From an uncultured Chloroflexota bacterium (GTDB lineage Bacteria > Chloroflexota > Anaerolineae > Aggregatilineales > Phototrophicaceae), in contig CALMZT010000452.1 in NCBI GenBank assembly GCA_937870805.1, positions 1 through 8,048 of the forward strand: a DNA stretch of 8,048 nucleotides, given 5' to 3'. The position numbers were made by a program, and so were the translations under genes. Shown in pieces: positions 6,008 to 8,048 of the stretch. Each line of letters begins with the position of its first letter. Position 1 is the stretch's first letter. The notes beneath the pieces were generated by a model that was not told the DNA's origin, did not search any database, and saw only the letters and a program-made list of their open reading frames with translations.

Positions 6008-6184
6008 GTAGAAAGTGGAGGTTGGCGTTGAACCTCACCCCAACCCCTCTCCATTTTTAAGACGTTGAGGATAGATAAGCTATCGACACATGGAGAGGGG
6101 CTTCAATACGCGCGTTGTTGAGCGTTTGAGTATGAAAATAGGTGTTATGTCGGCTGATTGTTCACGTCGCTACATCATTGGGTT
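6008..6184. other. Gap between convergent MFS and pgi genes
   Basis: No gene is visible in these 177 bases. The main structure is the inverted repeat at 6044-6100. The rest, up to the pgi stop codon, shows no further repeat or clear U-tract terminator. Confidence 0.5.
6044..6100. repeat. Inverted repeat with nested hairpin
   Basis: CCCCTCTCCAT (6044-6054) and ATGGAGAGGGG (6090-6100) form a perfect 11-bp stem. A second hairpin sits inside, GATAG (6070-6074) with CTATC (6080-6084). The left arm lies within CCTCACCCCAACCCCTCTCC (6033-6052), a phrase I recall from abundant intergenic repeats in several bacterial lineages. It may act as a two-way transcription barrier between the convergent genes, but no U-tract follows either arm. 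Confidence 0.7.
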
Positions 6185-7822
6185 TTAGCGCATTTGTTTG
6201 TAGTAGTTTATCAGCCCGTTGGTTGACGAGTCGTGGGTGGTGATGGGTTCGGAGCCGCTGAGTTCTGGCTCGATGATCTTTGCTAGCTGCTTGCCAAGTT
6301 CCACCCCCCATTGATCGAATGAGTTGATGTTCCAGATGACGCCCTGCGTGAAAATCTTGTGCTCATAAAGCGCGATCAGTGAGCCGAGTGTTTCCGGCGT
6401 CAGTTCTTTGAACAGGAATGAGTTCGTGGGTCTGTTGCCTGCGAAGGTCTTAGCGGCTACCAGCATATCGGACGGATGATCGTTCCCGGCGGCGGCGAAT
6501 TCAGCGCGCACTTCCGATGGCGTTTTGCCTTTCATCAGCGCTTCAGTTTGCGCTAAGAAATTGGCGAGGAGGACGGTGTGGTGATTGCCGAGTGGGTTCA
6601 GTGTGCGGGCGGGTGCTAGAAAGTCGCAGGGGATGAGCTTCGTGCCCTGATGAATCAACTGGTAGAAGGCGTGCTGACCGTTCGTGCCCGGCTCACCCCA
6701 GATGATCGGTCCCGTGCTGTAATCGACCCATTCGCCATCTAACGTCACACTCTTGCCGTTGCTTTCCATATCGCCCTGCTGGAAGTAAGCGGAGAAGCGC
6801 GACAGGTACTGATCGTAAGGTAATATCGCGTGTGTTTGTGCGCCGAAGAAGTTGTTGTACCAGATGCCCAGCAGCGCCATGATGACAGGAATATTTTGCT
6901 CAAAGGGCGTCGTGCGGAAGTATTCATCGACTTTGTGCGCGCCTGTCAGCAGTTCTTCAAAACGCTCCATGCCGATTGCCAGCACAATCGACAGCCCAAT
7001 TGCCGACCACAGCGAATAACGCCCGCCCACCCAATCCCAGAACTCAAACATATTCTGCGGGTCGATGCCGAACTGCTGCACCTTTTCGATGTTGGTGGAC
7101 ATCGCGGCGAAATGCTTGGCAACGGCGGCTTCATCTTTGGCGAAGGTTAAAAACCAACTGCGCGCCGAATGGGCATTCAGCATCGTTTCCTGTGTCGTGA
7201 AGGTTTTGGACGCGATGAGGAACAGCGTCGTTTCAGGGTTGAGCCGCTTTAAGGTTTCCGCCAGATCCGTGCCATCGACATTCGAGACAAAGTGAAAATG
7301 CAGGTCGGGATGCACATAATGCGCCAGCGCCAGCGTGACCATCTTGGGACCTAAATCGGAGCCGCCGATGCCAATGTTCACCACGTCGGTTATCGGCTTG
7401 TCGGTGTAGCCGCGCCATGCGCCGGAACGCACTGCTTCGCTAAACAGGCGCATTTTCCCCAAGACACGGTTGACTTCGGGCATGACATCGACGCCAGCGA
7501 CCAGAATCGGGCGATTGGAGCGATTGCGCAGGGCGACATGCAGCACGGCGCGGTTTTCGGTGACGTTGATCTTTTCGCCGTTGAACATGCGCTCCATCTG
7601 CTGGCTGAGGTTGGATTCGCGCGCGAGGTTGAGCAGCAGCAGCAGCGTCTGTTCGGTGATGCGATTCTTGGAGTAGTCGAAGAGGATGTCGCCAAAACGC
7701 AGCGAATAATGGGCGAAACGCTGCGGGTCTTGCGCAAAGAGGTCGCGCATGTGGATGTTTTGGATTTCCTGAAAGTGCTGTGTCAACGCCAGCCACGTAG
7801 GTGAACTGCTCAAGGTGGACAT
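6185..7822 (-). CDS. pgi: Glucose-6-phosphate isomerase
   Basis: Pgi interconverts glucose 6-phosphate and fructose 6-phosphate in the cytoplasm, feeding glycolysis, gluconeogenesis and the pentose phosphate route. The product is 545 aa, close to the 549 of E. coli. Phosphate-binding segments IGIGGSDLGP (150-159) and SKTFTTQET (205-213) are present, as are both family signatures, DWVGGRYSLWSAIG (263-276) and GVIWNINSFDQWGVELGK (494-511). Catalytic E353 (MESNGK), H384 (TNGQH) and K511 match E. coli E355, H386 and K514 in context. The start taken is ATG at 7822; a GTG directly before it (7825) is also possible. The purine-rich AGAAAGAG (7831-7838) serves either start. A promoter at 7864-7892 sits between it and the toxin remnant, so pgi is probably transcribed on its own. 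It converges on the MFS gene. Confidence 0.97.
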   Translation of the reverse strand: MSTLSSSPTWLALTQHFQEIQNIHMRDLFAQDPQRFAHYSLRFGDILFDYSKNRITEQTLLLLLNLARESNLSQQMERMFNGEKINVTENRAVLHVALRNRSNRPILVAGVDVMPEVNRVLGKMRLFSEAVRSGAWRGYTDKPITDVVNIGIGGSDLGPKMVTLALAHYVHPDLHFHFVSNVDGTDLAETLKRLNPETTLFLIASKTFTTQETMLNAHSARSWFLTFAKDEAAVAKHFAAMSTNIEKVQQFGIDPQNMFEFWDWVGGRYSLWSAIGLSIVLAIGMERFEELLTGAHKVDEYFRTTPFEQNIPVIMALLGIWYNNFFGAQTHAILPYDQYLSRFSAYFQQGDMESNGKSVTLDGEWVDYSTGPIIWGEPGTNGQHAFYQLIHQGTKLIPCDFLAPARTLNPLGNHHTVLLANFLAQTEALMKGKTPSEVRAEFAAAGNDHPSDMLVAAKTFAGNRPTNSFLFKELTPETLGSLIALYEHKIFTQGVIWNINSFDQWGVELGKQLAKIIEPELSGSEPITTHDSSTNGLINYYKQMR

Positions 7823-7863
7823 CACTATTTCTCTTTCTGGTAAGCAGCAAGATTCAGTAGTGG

Positions 7864-7892
7864 ATGATAGGCAGTTCTCAGTGCAAAATCAA
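7864..7892 (-). promoter_or_regulatory. Likely pgi promoter
   Basis: On the minus strand TTGATT (7887-7892) and TATCAT (7864-7869, five of six matches to TATAAT) are separated by exactly 17 bp. Initiation would fall near 7857, giving a leader of about 35 nt before pgi. The -35 box begins one base after the stop of the truncated toxin frame. Confidence 0.6.
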
Positions 7893-7893
7893 A

Positions 7894-7938
7894 TCAAATG
7901 AAACGAATACGGGTATTGGTGTCTAGCAAATATTTCAT
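7894..7938 (-). pseudogene. vapC: Truncated VapC-like PIN toxin, first 14 codons only
   Basis: The minus-strand frame starts with an ATG that overlaps the antitoxin stop (ATGA), the usual toxin-antitoxin junction, and reads MKYLLDTNTRIRFI before a TGA. The start MKYLLDTN is the first strand of a PIN-domain ribonuclease, with the first catalytic aspartate at D6. VapC toxins are about 130 aa, so nearly the whole nuclease is missing and no activity is possible. In relatives I recall cysteine where this copy has the first arginine (R10), a one-base change. The DNA after the stop is TTTGA-repeat sequence and then the pgi promoter; I see no further PIN motifs in any minus-strand frame before pgi. 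The gene was probably cut by deletion or rearrangement. Confidence 0.62.
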
Positions 7939-8048
7939 TCAATCTCGTCTCGAATTTCCAAAGGAGGTTCTGCGCCACGCTCAATTGGATCACCAGCAAG
8001 CGAACCAGCGGTCTCATTGATAAATGCTATCCACTTATCCCGTGTCAT
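7935..8048 (-). CDS. VapB-like antitoxin, possibly partial at the window edge
   Basis: The frame from the last base of the window encodes 37 residues, with FINETAGSLAGDPIERG (residues 9-25) and an acidic end EIRDEIE. The pattern TAGSLA-D-PIER is one I associate with the C-terminal, toxin-binding part of small antitoxins paired with PIN toxins. The 4-nt overlap with a MKYLLDTN-type frame downstream supports that reading. The ATG at 8046-8048 is at the window edge, so it may be the true start or an internal methionine of a longer protein with an N-terminal DNA-binding part. With its toxin broken, it could be an orphan antitoxin still able to bind toxins of related pairs or its own operator. Family assignment is from memory. 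Confidence 0.6.
   Translation of the reverse strand: MTRDKWIAFINETAGSLAGDPIERGAEPPLEIRDEIE

Noticed and set aside
6185..7825. Long frames on the opposite strand and in other frames within pgi and the MFS gene
   Set aside because: They lie fully inside well-supported genes, have odd Arg/Cys/Ser-rich compositions and no recognisable motifs; GC-rich codon bias explains them.
7841..7893. Continuation of vapC after the TGA by readthrough
   Set aside because: The in-frame continuation (FDFALRTAYHPLL and onward) ends at a stop just before pgi, is far too short and shows no PIN acidic residues.

Overview
The window looks like a chromosomal piece of a moderately GC-rich bacterium. The flanking housekeeping genes are roughly 57-65% GC by eye. 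They are interrupted by a block at about 980-4280 that is clearly richer in A+T (mid-40s % GC in the lines I counted). I cannot fix the taxon. The 40-bp GTAGGGGCG-type palindromic tandem repeats, and the inverted repeat built on CCTCACCCCAACCCCTCTCC, remind me of intergenic repeats in Chloroflexota and some other environmental lineages. That is recall, not proof.

Layout. (1) 1-765: three direct 40-bp repeats, then kdpC, the last subunit gene of the Kdp potassium-uptake ATPase; kdpB would lie off the left edge. (2) 766-1091: a likely intrinsic terminator for kdp, the shift to lower GC, and the control region of the next operon. (3) 1092-4046: a compact three-gene operon with overlapping genes. 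It encodes a Dcm/M.EcoRII-family cytosine-5 methyltransferase with an N-terminal helix-turn-helix, a Vsr mismatch endonuclease, and a full-length EcoRII-type (type IIE) restriction endonuclease. The predicted target is CCWGG. (4) 4047-4281: AT-rich intergenic DNA with a stem-loop, two TTGCGCGCAA palindromes and three TTCTAACT repeats. (5) 4282-4713, minus strand: a small unrecognised protein with a winged-helix-like stretch. (6) 4811-6007: an MFS transporter. (7) 6008-6184: an inverted repeat between convergent genes. (8) 6185-7822, minus strand: pgi, glucose-6-phosphate isomerase, with a good promoter at 7864-7892. (9) 7894-8048, minus strand: remains of a VapBC-like toxin-antitoxin pair. The antitoxin end is intact, but the PIN toxin reading frame stops after 14 codons.

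How the parts work together. The restriction enzyme cuts unmethylated CCWGG, the methyltransferase protects the host's sites, and Vsr starts repair of the T:G mismatches left when 5-methylcytosine deaminates. Gene order M-V-R with 8- and 10-nt overlaps suggests translational coupling. The methyltransferase helix-turn-helix and a near-perfect 21-bp palindrome covering the likely -10 box just upstream suggest that the methyltransferase represses its own operon. The base composition and its position between housekeeping genes point to horizontal acquisition.

The points most worth a second look are the operator/HTH autoregulation, an alanine in Vsr where E. coli has catalytic His64, the broken vapC next to the pgi promoter, and the apparent scarcity of CCWGG sites in the flanks.
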